Source: Morganella morganii
Lineage (GTDB): Bacteria; Pseudomonadota; Gammaproteobacteria; Enterobacterales; Enterobacteriaceae
NCBI RefSeq assembly: GCF_019402645.1
Contig: NZ_VKKS01000001.1
Location: 2,365,794-2,429,793 of the forward strand
Length of the DNA stretch: 64,000 bases
Reading direction: 5' to 3'
Part shown: in pieces, positions 41,291 through 52,568 of the stretch
Numbering within the stretch: the first letter of the stretch is position 1
Layout: every line of letters starts with the position of its first letter
The notes under the pieces: generated by a model
Told to the model about the DNA's origin: nothing
Seen by the model: only the letters and a program-made list of their open reading frames with translations
Databases searched by the model: none
Translations under genes and position numbers: made by a program

Positions 41291-42517
41291 TCAGCCGCCA
41301 AAGTCATCCAGCATAATATTTTCGTCTTCCACACCCAGATCTTTGAGCATCTTGATCACGGCGGCGTTCATCATTGGCGGCCCGCACATGTAGAACTCAC
41401 AATCTTCCGGTGCCGGATGGTTTTTCAGGTAATGATCATAGAGAACATTATGAATAAACCCGGTGTATCCGTCCCAGTTATCTTCCGGCAGGGCATCAGA
41501 CAACGCCACGTTCCAGGTGAAGTTTTCATTCTCAGCCTGAAGCTGGTCAAAATCCTCTTCATAGAACATTTCACGTTTTGAACGCGCACCATACCAGAAA
41601 GACATTTTGCGTTTGGAATGCAAACGCTTAAGCTGATCGAAGATATGCGAACGCATCGGTGCCATCCCCGCACCACCGCCGATAAATATCATTTCCGCGT
41701 CCGTTTCTTTCGCGAAGAATTCCCCGAACGGCCCGGAAATTGTCACTTTATCACCCGATGTCAGTGACCAGATGTAAGAGGACATAATGCCCGGAGGCGC
41801 ATCCGGCACACGCGGAGGTGGTGTGGCGATACGCACGTTCAGCATGATAATGCCGTGCTCTTCCGGATAGTTCGCCATGGAGTAAGCGCGGACGGTCGGT
41901 TCCTTCACGTCAGAGACATAGCGGAATAAATTGAATTTATCCCAGTCCTCACGGTATTCCTGCGGTACATCAAACTCATCATAGCGAACCACATGCGGCG
42001 GACATTCAATCTGAATATAACCACCGGCACGGAACGGTACACTTTCACCGTCAGGAATTTTCAGTTTTAACTCTTTAATGAACGTTGCTTTGTTATCATT
42101 GGAGATAACTTCGCACTCCCATTTTTTCACCCCGAAAATTTCTTCCGGCAGCTCAATTTTCAGATCCTGCTTCACATTCACCTGGCACGCCAGACGGCAG
42201 CCTTCACGTGCTTCACGCTTGTTAATGTGCGACATTTCTGTCGGCAGAATATCGCCGCCGCCTTCTTTGATCTTCACACGGCACTGGCCGCAGGTTCCGC
42301 CGCCGCCACAAGCAGAAGAAACAAAAATTCCCTGACCGGACAACACATTCAGTAATTTATCACCGGCAGGTGCGTCGAAACTTTTTTCCGCATCGCCGTT
42401 CACTTCAATATTAACGTCCCCTGTGTTCACCAGTTTTGATTTTGCGAACAAAATCAACGCGGTCAGCGCCAGAACAATCAGGGTAAACATTGCCACGCCT
42501 AAAATAACGATTTCCAT
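41291..42517 (-). CDS. nqrF: Na+-NQR subunit F (NADH dehydrogenase subunit)
   Basis: Accepts electrons from NADH through FAD and passes them to a [2Fe-2S] cluster at the cytoplasmic face. The 408-residue protein has one N-terminal membrane helix, a ferredoxin domain with [12 protein letters not shown] and the distal cysteine in CRLACQV, and a ferredoxin-reductase domain with the FAD motif RAYSMANY and the NAD site [13 protein letters not shown]. It ends LDDFGG, typical of the family. Confidence 0.98.
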   Translation of the reverse strand: MEIVILGVAMFTLIVLALTALILFAKSKLVNTGDVNIEVNGDAEKSFDAPAGDKLLNVLSGQGIFVSSACGGGGTCGQCRVKIKEGGGDILPTEMSHINKREAREGCRLACQVNVKQDLKIELPEEIFGVKKWECEVISNDNKATFIKELKLKIPDGESVPFRAGGYIQIECPPHVVRYDEFDVPQEYREDWDKFNLFRYVSDVKEPTVRAYSMANYPEEHGIIMLNVRIATPPPRVPDAPPGIMSSYIWSLTSGDKVTISGPFGEFFAKETDAEMIFIGGGAGMAPMRSHIFDQLKRLHSKRKMSFWYGARSKREMFYEEDFDQLQAENENFTWNVALSDALPEDNWDGYTGFIHNVLYDHYLKNHPAPEDCEFYMCGPPMMNAAVIKMLKDLGVEDENIMLDDFGG

Positions 42518-42532
42518 AATTGCGTTTCACCC

Positions 42533-43129
42533 TTATAACTGTACGCCGGAGAAGGACATAAAGCCCAGAGCCATCAGTCCGGTGGTCACGAATGTGATCC
42601 CCAGCCCTTTCAGGCCGGCCGGTACGTCAGAGTATTTCATCTTCTCGCGGATAGCGGCCATCAGCACAATCGCCAGCAGCCAGCCAATGCCGGAAGCGAA
42701 ACCGTAAACCACAGACTCCGTAAAGTTGTAGTCGCGCTGCGCCATAAAGGACACACCACCAAAGATCGCACAGTTTACGGTGATTAACGGCAGGAAGATC
42801 CCCAGCGCGTTATACAGTGACGGAAAGTAGCGATCCAGAATCATCTCCAGAATCTGTACCAGCGCTGCAATAACCCCGATAAAGGTAATAAAGTTCAGGA
42901 AGCTTAAATCCACCCCCTCCATCAGTGCGCCGTCGCGCAGCAGCAGGTTGTACACCAGGTTGTTTGCCGGAACAGAAATCCCCAGCACCACGGTAACTGC
43001 CACCCCGAGCCCAAACGCCGTTTTGACGTTTTTGGATACCGCCAGGAAGGTACACATCCCGAGGAAGAAGGCCAGTGCCATGTTTTCAATGAACACCGCC
43101 CGCACAAAGAGACTGATATAATGTTCCAT
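42533..43129 (-). CDS. nqrE: Na+-NQR subunit E
   Basis: A 198-residue integral membrane subunit with six hydrophobic helices, paired with NqrD in an inverted topology; together they hold an iron centre. The conserved [13 protein letters not shown] and [13 protein letters not shown] segments, each with a cysteine, are visible. It lies 3 bp after nqrD. Confidence 0.97.
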   Translation of the reverse strand: MEHYISLFVRAVFIENMALAFFLGMCTFLAVSKNVKTAFGLGVAVTVVLGISVPANNLVYNLLLRDGALMEGVDLSFLNFITFIGVIAALVQILEMILDRYFPSLYNALGIFLPLITVNCAIFGGVSFMAQRDYNFTESVVYGFASGIGWLLAIVLMAAIREKMKYSDVPAGLKGLGITFVTTGLMALGFMSFSGVQL

Positions 43130-43132
43130 ATC

Positions 43133-43762
43133 TTAATCCTCCTCGATTTGTGACGGTTTCATGGTACGGATCCCCCAGATAAGCATCCCGATAATAAAGA
43201 ATGCACTCGGTGCCAGCAGGAACAGGCCGTTCGGCAGATACCAGCCGCCGTTCTGTAACGTTTCCAGCACGGTGACGCCAAAGAGTTTGCCGGAGCCAAT
43301 CAGTTCACGGAAGAAGCCTACCAGAAGCAGGATCACACCGTAACCTAACCCGTTACCGATACCATCCATAAAGCTTTCAAGCGGCGGCGCTTTCATCGCA
43401 TATGCTTCCGCACGACCCATTACAATACAGTTGGTAATAATCAGGCCGACGAACACGGAAAGCTGTTTGGAGATGCCATAGGCATAAGCCCGCAGAATCT
43501 GATCAACAAGGATAACCAGTGAGGCGATAATCGCCATCTGGACGATAATCCGCACACTGCCGGGAATAAAATTACGGATCATCGAGATAAACATGCTGGA
43601 GAATGCGGTTACCAGGGTTACCGCGATGGTCATGACCAGTGCGGTTTCCAGTTTGGTTGTCACCGCCAGTGCTGAACACACCCCCAGAACCTGGAGGGCA
43701 ATCGGGTTGTTATCTAATAACGGTCCGAGAAGAACGCGTTTAATTTCTTTACTATCAGCCAT
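43133..43762 (-). CDS. nqrD: Na+-NQR subunit D
   Basis: A 209-residue integral membrane subunit homologous to NqrE and RnfE. The cysteines in LGVCSALAV and [12 protein letters not shown] correspond to the iron-ligating pair. Its start overlaps the end of nqrC by 8 bp, which indicates translational coupling. Confidence 0.97.
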   Translation of the reverse strand: MADSKEIKRVLLGPLLDNNPIALQVLGVCSALAVTTKLETALVMTIAVTLVTAFSSMFISMIRNFIPGSVRIIVQMAIIASLVILVDQILRAYAYGISKQLSVFVGLIITNCIVMGRAEAYAMKAPPLESFMDGIGNGLGYGVILLLVGFFRELIGSGKLFGVTVLETLQNGGWYLPNGLFLLAPSAFFIIGMLIWGIRTMKPSQIEED

Positions 43763-44549
43763 GATTCAACGCTCCTTCGCGTACTGTTTTCAGGAACGGG
43801 CCAAAACCGTTGTCACCCAGCCAGAAATCAAACATATGCTGGATGCCGTTTGAGGTCAGTGTCGCACCGGATAAACCATCAATGCCATACGGGCTGTCAG
43901 TGGAGCCGCTGCGGACAATTTTGATAGCCGGCATGCCTTCTTCATTAAACAGCTTTTTACCAATCCACTGTTTACGCCATTGCGGGTTATCCACCTCACC
44001 GCCCAGCCCCGGGGTTTCACCGTGCTGGTAGTAACTGATCCCTTCGGAGGTGATACCGTCAACATCAATCGCGATAAAGGCATACATCACAGACCACAGA
44101 CCGGAACCGTAAACCGGCAGAACAATCTTGCTGGTTTCACCCTGCTCATTCTGTACCAGATAAATTTCCGCGCTGTTGGCACGGCGGCGGATTTTCGCCA
44201 GATCTTCTTCCGGTGACAGCGCAATACTGGTCTCATCACTGCGCAGTTCATCGTTGAGATCGTATTTTCCGGAACTGTCAGTCATCCGGCCGGTTTTTAA
44301 ATCCACCATTTTTGCTCTGATGAATTTTTTATAGACTTCGTCGATTTCGTTCGCCGGCATGGATGGCGTGAGTAACCCGGCCACATCCAGAATGTTACGC
44401 TGCTTATCCAGCATAATCTGTGCCTGCTGCGTGGATTTCAGTCCCACAGCAGAACCGGCAACGACTATCGAACACACAAGGCAAAGGACGAAGACAACGA
44501 TAAACGTTCTTGCGACACTGTCCTTGTTTTTCGTTTTTTCATTAGCCAC
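43755..44549 (-). CDS. nqrC: Na+-NQR subunit C (covalent FMN)
   Basis: A one-helix subunit whose periplasmic domain carries covalently bound FMN. The GTG at 44549, with GGAG eight bases upstream, gives 264 residues starting [11 protein letters not shown]; the open frame to 44594 lies inside nqrB and is not needed. The flavinylation motif SGAT appears in [11 protein letters not shown] near residue 228. The start overlaps the nqrB stop by 8 bp. Confidence 0.96.
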   Translation of the reverse strand: MANEKTKNKDSVARTFIVVFVLCLVCSIVVAGSAVGLKSTQQAQIMLDKQRNILDVAGLLTPSMPANEIDEVYKKFIRAKMVDLKTGRMTDSSGKYDLNDELRSDETSIALSPEEDLAKIRRRANSAEIYLVQNEQGETSKIVLPVYGSGLWSVMYAFIAIDVDGITSEGISYYQHGETPGLGGEVDNPQWRKQWIGKKLFNEEGMPAIKIVRSGSTDSPYGIDGLSGATLTSNGIQHMFDFWLGDNGFGPFLKTVREGALNHG

Positions 44550-45780
44550 GTGCTTTTCTCCGCTTAATGTTTGCCTGAACCACCAGATAATCAAATAACG
44601 GGGCGAATAAGTTGGCGAACAGGATAGCCAGCATCATCCCTTCCGGATATGCCGGGTTTGCCACACGGATCAGGACACACATCACCCCGATCAGGATCCC
44701 GTAAGCCCATTTACCTTTGTCGGTAAATGAGGCTGAAACCGGGTCCGTCGCCATAAAAATCATGCCGAAGGCAAAACCACCCAGAACCAGATGCCAGTAC
44801 CACGGCATAGCAAACAGCGGGTTTGTGTCCGAACCAATCATGTTAAAGACGGCGGACATCGCAATCATTCCGGCCATCACACCGGCCACAATACGCAGAG
44901 AGGCGATACGGGCAAACAGAATGACGGCACCACCAATCAGAATCATCAGTGTGGAAACTTCACCGATCGAACCCGGTACATTACCGATAAAGGCATCCAT
45001 CCAGGAAATCGGCTGATTGGTCAGTGTGTTAACCAGCTGATGCTCACCACCGACAGCCCACTGTGACAGCGGGGTTGCGCCGGAGAAACCGTCAGCGGCA
45101 GTCCAGACTGTGTCACCGGAAATCTGAGCCGGATAAGCAAAGAACAGGAAAGCGCGACCGGCCAGAGCCGGATTCAGGAAGTTGCGTCCTGTACCGCCGA
45201 AGATTTCCTTCGCGACCACCACACCAAAGGTGACAGCCAGCGCAGCCTGCCATAACGGCAGTGTCGGCGGAACAATCAGTGCCAGCAGAATGGAAGTGAT
45301 AAAGAAACCTTCGTTGATTTCATGCCCGCGAATCATCGCAAACAGAACTTCCCAGAAGCCGCCGACGATAAAAACAACCGCATAAATCGGCAGGAAATAT
45401 ACAGCGCCGAACAGCATTTTGCTGACCCAGCCCGCATCCTGCGTAAAGGATACCCCGATAAGCTCCGCCAGACGATAATGCCAGTCACCGGCAATTATCT
45501 GCTGAAGTTCCGCACCACTGTACATATCCAGCAGTACAGGAATCGCCTGGTTACCAACGTTATACATCCCCCAGAACATTGCCGGGAAAACGGATAACCA
45601 GACCAGAATCATCAGACGTTTAAGGTCGATAGAGTCACGGACATGTGAACGCCCGCGGGTAACTGTCCCCGGGGTATAGAAGATGGTGGCGGCTGCTTCA
45701 TACAGTGCGTACCATCTCTGTAATTTTCCGCCCGGTTCGAAATGCGGCTCGATTTTTTCCAGAAATTTTTTCAGACCCAT
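44542..45780 (-). CDS. nqrB: Na+-NQR subunit B (covalent FMN, riboflavin)
   Basis: The main Na+-translocating membrane subunit. The 412-residue protein has about ten helices and the flavinylation motif [11 protein letters not shown], where ApbE attaches FMN to threonine. [16 protein letters not shown] is conserved. It lies 2 bp after nqrA in the operon. Confidence 0.98.
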   Translation of the reverse strand: MGLKKFLEKIEPHFEPGGKLQRWYALYEAAATIFYTPGTVTRGRSHVRDSIDLKRLMILVWLSVFPAMFWGMYNVGNQAIPVLLDMYSGAELQQIIAGDWHYRLAELIGVSFTQDAGWVSKMLFGAVYFLPIYAVVFIVGGFWEVLFAMIRGHEINEGFFITSILLALIVPPTLPLWQAALAVTFGVVVAKEIFGGTGRNFLNPALAGRAFLFFAYPAQISGDTVWTAADGFSGATPLSQWAVGGEHQLVNTLTNQPISWMDAFIGNVPGSIGEVSTLMILIGGAVILFARIASLRIVAGVMAGMIAMSAVFNMIGSDTNPLFAMPWYWHLVLGGFAFGMIFMATDPVSASFTDKGKWAYGILIGVMCVLIRVANPAYPEGMMLAILFANLFAPLFDYLVVQANIKRRKARG

Positions 45781-45782
45781 GA

Positions 45783-47126
45783 TTATCCTTCCTGCTCAAT
45801 CCTGGTCAGTACGTCACGCAGCACCGGGCCGTACTCATATTTACTCTGACAGACATAGGTACACAGCCCCAGATCTTCTTCATCCAGTTCCAGCGCACCC
45901 AGCGCCTGCGCACTGTCAGTATCACCCGCCAGCAGATCACGCAGGAAATGTGTTGCCATAATGTCGAGCGGCATCACACGTTCATAGCTGCCGATTGGTA
46001 CCATAGAACGTTCGCCACCATTCATTGACGTAGTGAATGAGAACAGTTTCTTCTTAAAGAAATGACCCAGTGTGGTACGGGTAACGGTGTATTTATCTGT
46101 ACCCGGCATAATCCAGCCGAACAGTTCTTTCTCACGGCCTTCCGCCAGAACGGAAACCTGAGTGGTAAAACGGCCCAGATAGTGATGAGCATCATCACTG
46201 GCCACACCCCACAGGACAGATCCGGAAATAATGCGGTTTTCACCGGCTTTCAGCTGCCCTTCCGTCAGTTCATACAGATCCGCGCCGAGACGGGTTTTCA
46301 GCAGGCGCGGGTTTTCCACCTGCGGACCGCCGAGAGCCACAACACGGTCAGTATATAAAAAGCCGGTCGTGAACAATTTACCGATGGCGATGACATCCTG
46401 GTAATTCAGTGACCAAACCGTTTTCGTTGCGCTGACCGGCTCCAGAAAGTGGATGTGCGTACCGGCAAGACCTGCCGGATGAGGGCCGGTAAATTGTGTG
46501 TAACTGACACGATTGTTATCGGTAACTTTTACGAAGTCAGCTATACCGTGGCAGACATGAACCTTCCCTTCCGTCAGGCAACTCAGTACCTGTAAACCGT
46601 CATCAAACGCGGTTTGTTCCCGGCGGATAATCACCACCGGATCGGCCGCCAGCGGGTTGGTATCCATCGCGGTGACAAAAATAGCGGCGGGTACAGAACC
46701 TAATACCGGAGTGCGGCTGAACGGACGTGTCCGCAACGCAGTCCATAATCCGGAGGCCACCAGGTTTTTCTCTGCCTGTTCACGGGTCAGTGACGGCAAA
46801 TCCCGGCGGTCATAACTGTCAAATGTTAATTGCTCGTCTCCCTGTATCTCAATCACCACCGATTGTAATACACGACGCTCGCCACGATTGATGGCTTTTA
46901 CCAGGCCGCAGGCGGGGCTGGTAAAAATCACACCGGGGTTCTTTTTGTCTTCAAAAAGAGCCTGTCCTTTTTTCACTGATTCACCTTCCTGAACCAGCAT
47001 CGACGGACGCATCCCGATGTATTCCTCACCCAGCAGCGCTACGTGGCGGACTGAAGGGCCATCTTCTGTGACTTGAGCAGGTGCTCCTGCGATTGGCAGG
47101 TCGAGTCCTTTTTTAATTTTAATCAT
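45783..47126 (-). CDS. nqrA: Na+-NQR subunit A
   Basis: A peripheral, ubiquinone-binding subunit of the Na+-pumping NADH:quinone oxidoreductase, which oxidises NADH and exports Na+. The ATG at 47126 gives 447 residues beginning [14 protein letters not shown], as in Vibrio. No good ribosome site is visible. [18 protein letters not shown] and [19 protein letters not shown] are conserved. It is the first gene of nqrABCDEF-apbE-nqrM. Confidence 0.97.
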   Translation of the reverse strand: MIKIKKGLDLPIAGAPAQVTEDGPSVRHVALLGEEYIGMRPSMLVQEGESVKKGQALFEDKKNPGVIFTSPACGLVKAINRGERRVLQSVVIEIQGDEQLTFDSYDRRDLPSLTREQAEKNLVASGLWTALRTRPFSRTPVLGSVPAAIFVTAMDTNPLAADPVVIIRREQTAFDDGLQVLSCLTEGKVHVCHGIADFVKVTDNNRVSYTQFTGPHPAGLAGTHIHFLEPVSATKTVWSLNYQDVIAIGKLFTTGFLYTDRVVALGGPQVENPRLLKTRLGADLYELTEGQLKAGENRIISGSVLWGVASDDAHHYLGRFTTQVSVLAEGREKELFGWIMPGTDKYTVTRTTLGHFFKKKLFSFTTSMNGGERSMVPIGSYERVMPLDIMATHFLRDLLAGDTDSAQALGALELDEEDLGLCTYVCQSKYEYGPVLRDVLTRIEQEG

Positions 47127-47539
47127 AAAATTTGCACAAGTTTTTGTTAAACCCACGCCATCACTGCCGCAGCAGCGTATGACAACTCAACAATAAAAAC
47201 ACTCCGGGCCGTTATTATCGCCCCGGGCTGTTTTCTCCGATATATGTCACGATTTTGCTTAAACCAGATCCTCATTATTTTACCACTTCACAACAATTCT
47301 GTCCGGCGAAACGAGTGACCTGGCTCAAGCAAATAGGATTATTGTGATCAGAAAAAGACTGAAAGCTCGCTTTTACCGAACAATTAAGTCATCTTTACCG
47401 ACTGCTGTTTATTTTTTAACCACAACAGTATTTGTAACAAATGTTTTTATTCTCACAGGAAACCATTCACAAATTATCTGCATCATGGCAATCTGTTGTT
47501 ACTTTTTTCACCAACCAATTACCACCCTGAATACTGAGA
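47127..47539 (-). other. Intergenic region upstream of nqrA and yafK, with a leader hairpin
   Basis: About 410 bp without a credible gene. On the minus strand a GC-rich hairpin (CCGGG arms within 47204-47228) is followed within five bases by TTTTTATTG (47191-47203), about 65 nt before nqrA. A TAAAAT -10-like hexamer lies further upstream near 47280. The plus-strand frame at 47344-47646 overlaps yafK in another frame and has no protein features. Confidence 0.55.
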
Positions 47540-48286
47540 ATGCGACATATCATTTTTATGATGATTGGCCTGCTGTTTTTTGCGGGACAATCATCGGCAA
47601 TCACGGAAAAATCCGCGTCATTATGGCTCATTGCGCCGGTCAGTGATGTCCGTAACAGCCAGGTATTTATACAGATATTTAAAGAAGAAAAAGAGCTGGA
47701 ACTTTATAAGCGGGAAAATAACGGACATTTTAAACTGGTGAAACGCTACCCGGTTTGTCAGTTTTCCGGCGGGCTGGGACCAAAACAACTGACCGGTGAT
47801 TTAAAAAGTCCGGAGGGGTTTTACCGTATCAGTCTGTCACAGCTCAACCCGAACAGTCGGTTTTATCGAGCTATCAACCTTGGTTTTCCCAACGAATTCG
47901 ACCGCGCGCACGGCTATACAGGGGATTATCTGATGGTTCACGGCGATTGCAAATCCGTCGGCTGCTATGCCATGACAGATGCCTATATTGATGAGATTTA
48001 CCGCTATGTGGAGAGTGCCCTGCTGGGCGGGCAGACGGATCTGAATATTGCAATTTACCCTTTCCGGATGACGCCGGAGAATATGAACCGCCACCGGAAT
48101 TCCTCACATCTGGCCTTCTGGCAGCAGTTACAGCCGGCTTATCAGTATTTTGCCGAGAATCAGATCCCGGCGGCGGTTGCCGTGATTAACGGCCGCTATG
48201 TGACCGCCGCACACACGGCTGTACCGGCACCGGCAGAGGAAACCGGCTTACTGACTCAGAACACAGAGCCATCCCGTTCGCCGTAA
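47540..48286 (+). CDS. yafK: YafK/LdtF/DpaA, L,D-transpeptidase-fold peptidoglycan amidase
   Basis: In E. coli this periplasmic YkuD-fold protein releases Braun lipoprotein from meso-DAP in peptidoglycan. The 248-residue protein has a signal peptide (MRHIIFMMIGLLFFAGQSSA) and the catalytic motif HGDCKSVGCYAM with His134 and Cys142. The C-terminal proline/alanine-rich tail is longer than expected and overlaps the 3' end of the convergent yafJ by 31 bp. Confidence 0.93.
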   Translation: MRHIIFMMIGLLFFAGQSSAITEKSASLWLIAPVSDVRNSQVFIQIFKEEKELELYKRENNGHFKLVKRYPVCQFSGGLGPKQLTGDLKSPEGFYRISLSQLNPNSRFYRAINLGFPNEFDRAHGYTGDYLMVHGDCKSVGCYAMTDAYIDEIYRYVESALLGGQTDLNIAIYPFRMTPENMNRHRNSSHLAFWQQLQPAYQYFAENQIPAAVAVINGRYVTAAHTAVPAPAEETGLLTQNTEPSRSP

Positions 48287-49032
48287 TAAAAGAGAACGGC
48301 TTCGCCCGGCCGGATTCTCTGCCACTGCTCATTGCCGGTCAGCGGCTGTGTGGCAATAACAGACACCACATCGTCCGGGCTGGTATGCTGCGAAAAATCA
48401 ATCTCCACATCACTGTCCACCAGCCTGGCTCTGCCGAAAGGCGCCCGGCGGGTGATCCAGTGCAAATTGGTGGAGCAGTATGCCAGTACATAGCTGCCGT
48501 CTGATAACAGCATATTAAAAACACCAAACTGCCGCAGCACATCTGCCAGTTGCTTAATCTCACGGAATACCGTCTGCAAATCCTGCGGAGGCTGCGGGTA
48601 TTCTTCTTTCAGCTGATTCAGCAGCCAGCAGAATGCATGCTCACTGTCAGTCTGGCCGACCGGGGTAAAAAAGCCGGTCGGCAGATGTTCATAGCCGCTG
48701 AGCTGCCCGTTGTGGGCATACGTCCAGTTCCGTCCCCACAGTTCGCGGGTAAAAGGATGGGTATTTTCCAGCGATACCACCCCCCGGTTTGCCTGGCGGA
48801 TATGGGCAATCACTGCTTCGGATTTAACCGGATAGTCACGGACAAAACGGGCAACGGGAGAGTTACAGCAGGCACGCGCGTCTTTGAATGTCCGGCAGCC
48901 CATTCCTTCATAAAACGTAATTCCCCACCCGTCTTTATGCGGCCCTGTTTCGCCGCCGCGCGGGATCAGGCCACTGAGACTGAAATGAATGTCAGTCGGG
49001 ACATTTGCACTCATCCCCAGCAATTCACACAT
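48256..49032 (-). CDS. yafJ: YafJ, class II glutamine amidotransferase-like protein
   Basis: A 258-residue protein with an N-terminal nucleophile glutamine amidotransferase fold: Cys2 (MCELLGMSANVPTD), HIRQANRG, NTHPF and AHNGQLSGYEHLP. No synthetase domain is fused, so the ammonia acceptor is unknown. It sits between yafK and gmhA, as in E. coli, and overlaps the end of yafK. Confidence 0.93.
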   Translation of the reverse strand: MCELLGMSANVPTDIHFSLSGLIPRGGETGPHKDGWGITFYEGMGCRTFKDARACCNSPVARFVRDYPVKSEAVIAHIRQANRGVVSLENTHPFTRELWGRNWTYAHNGQLSGYEHLPTGFFTPVGQTDSEHAFCWLLNQLKEEYPQPPQDLQTVFREIKQLADVLRQFGVFNMLLSDGSYVLAYCSTNLHWITRRAPFGRARLVDSDVEIDFSQHTSPDDVVSVIATQPLTGNEQWQRIRPGEAVLFYYGERDGSVF

Positions 49033-49186
49033 TGCTTTTCTCCCTTACCCGGTTTTGTGATAACAGAGGACTATTGTTACCCGCAATCCGATAGTTTCAC
49101 AATCACGGAAATATCATTCTTTTAGATAATTTGGTTATATATAAGGTGATTTATGCTTATGGTGAATATGGCTGGCTTTATGGCAT

Positions 49187-49221
49187 AAAAAAGCACTCAA
49201 CCGGACGGCAGAGTGCTTTTT
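49187..49221 (-). terminator. gmhA intrinsic terminator
   Basis: AAAAAAGCACTC and GAGTGCTTTTT flank a 12-base loop about 22 bp past the gmhA stop. The remaining bases up to yafJ (49033-49186) hold nothing recognisable. Confidence 0.88.
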
Positions 49222-49242
49222 CAGGCTCCCGTTTGTATCCGG

Positions 49243-49821
49243 TTATTTCACCATCTCTTTTTCGATCAGCATGATCAGAATATGAATAACCTTAATATGG
49301 ATTTCCTGAATGCGATCCGCGTAACCGAAATGCGGAACACGGATTTCAATATCCGCGCTGCCAGCCATTTTGCCGCCGTCTTTACCGGTCAGGGTGATCA
49401 CTTTGATGCCTTTGGCGCGGGCTGCTTCAATAGCTTTAATTATGTTACCGGAGTTACCGGATGTGGAGATACCGAGCAACACATCCCCTTCACGGCCGAC
49501 TGATTCCACAAAACGGGAGAAAACATATTCATAGCCGAAATCATTACTCACGCAGGATAAGTGACTGACATCTGAAATAGCAATCGCCGGATAGCCCGGA
49601 CGGTTTTCACGGTAGCGTCCGGTCAGTTCTTCCGCAAAATGCATTGCATCGCAGTGTGAACCACCGTTACCGCATGACATCACTTTGCCGCCCGCTTTAA
49701 AAGAATCAGCCAGCATGACAGCAGCCCGGCGGATAGCATCAATATTATTCTCATCTTTCAAAAAGTTATCAAGGGTTGCCGCTGCTTCGGTCAGTTCACC
49801 GCGGATAAGTTCCTGGTACAT
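49243..49821 (-). CDS. gmhA: Sedoheptulose-7-phosphate isomerase GmhA
   Basis: First step of ADP-heptose synthesis for the lipopolysaccharide inner core. The frame is open to 49923, but the ATG at 49821 gives 192 residues ([17 protein letters not shown]), the E. coli length, with AGGAG upstream. The SIS fold has [18 protein letters not shown] and [11 protein letters not shown]. It is divergent from fadE. Confidence 0.97.
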   Translation of the reverse strand: MYQELIRGELTEAAATLDNFLKDENNIDAIRRAAVMLADSFKAGGKVMSCGNGGSHCDAMHFAEELTGRYRENRPGYPAIAISDVSHLSCVSNDFGYEYVFSRFVESVGREGDVLLGISTSGNSGNIIKAIEAARAKGIKVITLTGKDGGKMAGSADIEIRVPHFGYADRIQEIHIKVIHILIMLIEKEMVK

Positions 49822-50010
49822 AGAGATAGGCTCCTGAAAATGAATCGGATTTGTCTGTCCTGAGTGTAACGGATCTGCCCCGGTGAAAGAAGTCACAATC
49901 CTTGGCATCTGCAAATAAGACACATTTTGCTCTGCTAATTTTGTGAGCTGAGTTGTAAATAAAATGTGAAATCATTGAAGTTATTCTGCCGTTGCGCTAA
50001 ATCTGAACAC

Positions 50011-50027
50011 AACAGGTCAGACCTCTT
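50011..50027. promoter_or_regulatory. FadR-like operator upstream of fadE
   Basis: AACAGGTCAGACCTCTT has the GGTCNGACC core of FadR sites such as that of fadL. It lies about 45 bp before the fadE ATG. FadR would repress fadE until long-chain acyl-CoA accumulates. Confidence 0.6.
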
Positions 50028-50072
50028 ATATCATGTTGTGCTGACACGAATATCCGCTTACGGAGGTTCATC

Positions 50073-52523
50073 ATGTTACTACTCAGCATTATTCTGTTTA
50101 TCGCCGTCACCGGGTTACTCTCGTTTCACCGGGTCAGCCTGAAGTACAGTGCAATGACACTGATACTGTTCAGTATCGTCATGAATATCTTCCGTTTATG
50201 GCCATTTACTGCCACCGCTCTGCTGTTGCTGATTCTCCTGCCTTTTGTGATCACTCCCGTCCGTCAGGCACTGTTCAGCAGCCGTCTGATGCTGCTGTTC
50301 CGCAAAGTGATGCCGCCAATGTCGCAGACAGAAAAAGAGGCAATAGATGCAGGTACCACCTGGTGGGAGGGTGACCTGTTCCGCGGACAGCCGGACTGGC
50401 AGAAACTGCACAGCTACCCGGCCCCGCAGCTGACGGCGGAAGAGCAGGCTTTCCTCGACGGCCCGGCAGAAGAAGCCTGCCGGATGGCCAATGATTTTGA
50501 AATTACCCATGAACTGGCCGATCTGCCGCCGGAATTATGGCAATTCCTGCGCGAACATAAATTTTTCGCGATGATTATCCGTAAAGAGTACGGCGGTCTG
50601 GCGTTCTCCGCTTATGCCCAGGCGCGGGTACTGCAAAAACTCGCCGGAGTTTCCGGTATTCTGGCCATTACTGTCGGCGTGCCTAACTCTCTGGGACCGG
50701 GTGAGCTGTTGCAGCACTATGGTACTGACGAACAGAAAAAACGCTGGCTGCCGGGACTGGCCTCCGGGGAAGAAATCCCCTGTTTTGCCCTGACCAGCCC
50801 GGAAGCCGGGTCTGATGCCGGTGCCATTCCGGATACCGGGATTATCTGCACCGGTGAATGGCAGGGTGAACAGGTGATCGGGATACGCCTGAACTGGAAT
50901 AAACGCTATATCACACTGGCACCGGTCGCCACTGTTCTGGGTCTTGCCTTTAAACTGTATGACCCGGATAAGCTGCTCAGTGAGAAAACCTCATACGGGA
51001 TCACCTGTGCGCTTATCCCGGTGAATACCCCGGGGGTTGAAACCGGTTCCCGCCATTTCCCGCTCAACGTGCCGTTCCAGAACGGTCCGACACGCGGTAA
51101 CGATGTTTTTGTGCCGCTTGACTATATTATCGGTGGCCCGGCGATGGCCGGACAGGGCTGGCGTATGCTGGTGGAGTGTCTGTCTGTCGGGCGCGGCATC
51201 ACACTGCCGTCCAATGCCACCGGCGGACTGAAAAGTGCAGCAATGGCAATTGGTGCTTATTCTTACATCCGTCGTCAGTTCCGGATGCCTATCGGCAAAA
51301 TGGAAGGTATTGAGGAGCCGCTGGCGCGTATTGCCGGGAATACCTATCTGATGGATGCCGCCGCCACACTGATCACCACCGGTATTATGCTGGGAGAGAA
51401 ACCGGCGGTTCTGTCCGCGATTGTGAAATATCACTGTACTCACCGGGGGCAGCGCGCCATTATTGATGCCATGGATATTGCCGGAGGAAAAGGTATCTGC
51501 CTCGGGCCATCCAACTTCCTGGCCCGCAACTATCAGGGCGCCCCTATCGCAATTACCGTCGAAGGTGCCAATATCCTGACCCGCAGTATGATTATCTTTG
51601 GTCAGGGTGCTATCCGTTGTCACCCGTATGTGCTGACCGAAATGGCGGCAGCGACAGACAACCGGCTGAATGACTTTGATAACGCGCTGTTTGCCCATAC
51701 CGGTCATGTGTTAACTGCTGCCACCCGCAGTTTCTGGCTCGGACTTTCACGCGGACATTTCAGTCCGTCACCGTTCCGGGACGCCACCCGCCGCTATTAT
51801 CAGCACCTCAACCGCCTGAGTGCCAATCTGGCACTGTTGTCCGATATCTCAATGGCAACACTCGGCGGCAGTTTAAAACGCCGTGAACGAATTTCAGCCC
51901 GGCTTGGTGATATACTCAGCCAGCTTTACCTGGCATCCGCCACCTTAAAACGTTTTGATGAGGATGGTCGCCCGCAGGCAGACTTACCGCTGGTACACTG
52001 GGCAGTTCAGGATTGTCTGTATGAAGCCGAAAAAGCCATGGATGAACTGCTGACCAACTTCCCTGACCGGAAAGTGGCCGCCCTGCTGCGCCTGACCGTC
52101 TTCCCGTCAGGCCGCCATCACCGTCCGCCGTCAGATAAACTGGACAGCAAACTTGCCCGTTTGTTGCAGGAACCGTCTGACACCCGCGACAGAATCGGAC
52201 GCGGACAATATCTGGCGCCGGAGCCCAATAACCCGCACGGGCTGCTCAATGCAGCACTCAGTGATATTCTGGCCGCCGAACCTCTGGTGGCCCGCCTGAG
52301 CCGCCTGAACGAAAAGCATATTGATTTTACCCGGCTGGATAAACTGGCAGATGTTGCACTGGAGGACGGAAAAGTAACACCGGAAGAGGCAGATATCCTG
52401 CGCAAAGCTGAAGCCAGCCGCCTGCGTTCAATTAATGTGGACGAGTTTGCTCCGGAGATTATCGGCCTGAAATCACACGCCAATTCCCATCGTTACCGGA
52501 AAGGTGAAAATCCCGGCGCATAA
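50073..52523 (+). CDS. fadE: Acyl-CoA dehydrogenase FadE
   Basis: FAD-dependent first oxidation of fatty-acid beta-oxidation. It has 816 residues, close to E. coli FadE (814). An N-terminal hydrophobic stretch (about 1-75, two or three helices) is followed by an acyl-CoA dehydrogenase core with [16 protein letters not shown] and [12 protein letters not shown] and a long C-terminal extension typical of FadE. A CGGAGG site precedes the ATG. A GC-rich hairpin without T run (52531-52554) follows the stop. Confidence 0.96.
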   Translation: MLLLSIILFIAVTGLLSFHRVSLKYSAMTLILFSIVMNIFRLWPFTATALLLLILLPFVITPVRQALFSSRLMLLFRKVMPPMSQTEKEAIDAGTTWWEGDLFRGQPDWQKLHSYPAPQLTAEEQAFLDGPAEEACRMANDFEITHELADLPPELWQFLREHKFFAMIIRKEYGGLAFSAYAQARVLQKLAGVSGILAITVGVPNSLGPGELLQHYGTDEQKKRWLPGLASGEEIPCFALTSPEAGSDAGAIPDTGIICTGEWQGEQVIGIRLNWNKRYITLAPVATVLGLAFKLYDPDKLLSEKTSYGITCALIPVNTPGVETGSRHFPLNVPFQNGPTRGNDVFVPLDYIIGGPAMAGQGWRMLVECLSVGRGITLPSNATGGLKSAAMAIGAYSYIRRQFRMPIGKMEGIEEPLARIAGNTYLMDAAATLITTGIMLGEKPAVLSAIVKYHCTHRGQRAIIDAMDIAGGKGICLGPSNFLARNYQGAPIAITVEGANILTRSMIIFGQGAIRCHPYVLTEMAAATDNRLNDFDNALFAHTGHVLTAATRSFWLGLSRGHFSPSPFRDATRRYYQHLNRLSANLALLSDISMATLGGSLKRRERISARLGDILSQLYLASATLKRFDEDGRPQADLPLVHWAVQDCLYEAEKAMDELLTNFPDRKVAALLRLTVFPSGRHHRPPSDKLDSKLARLLQEPSDTRDRIGRGQYLAPEPNNPHGLLNAALSDILAAEPLVARLSRLNEKHIDFTRLDKLADVALEDGKVTPEEADILRKAEASRLRSINVDEFAPEIIGLKSHANSHRYRKGENPGA

Positions 52524-52568
52524 ATAACATGGCGGAGCAGTCCTCTGCTCTGCCGTTACCGCGCTGTA

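Noticed and set aside
47344-47646. 100-codon plus-strand frame before yafK
   Set aside because: Overlaps yafK in another frame, shows no domain, and yafK has the clear signal peptide and catalytic motif.
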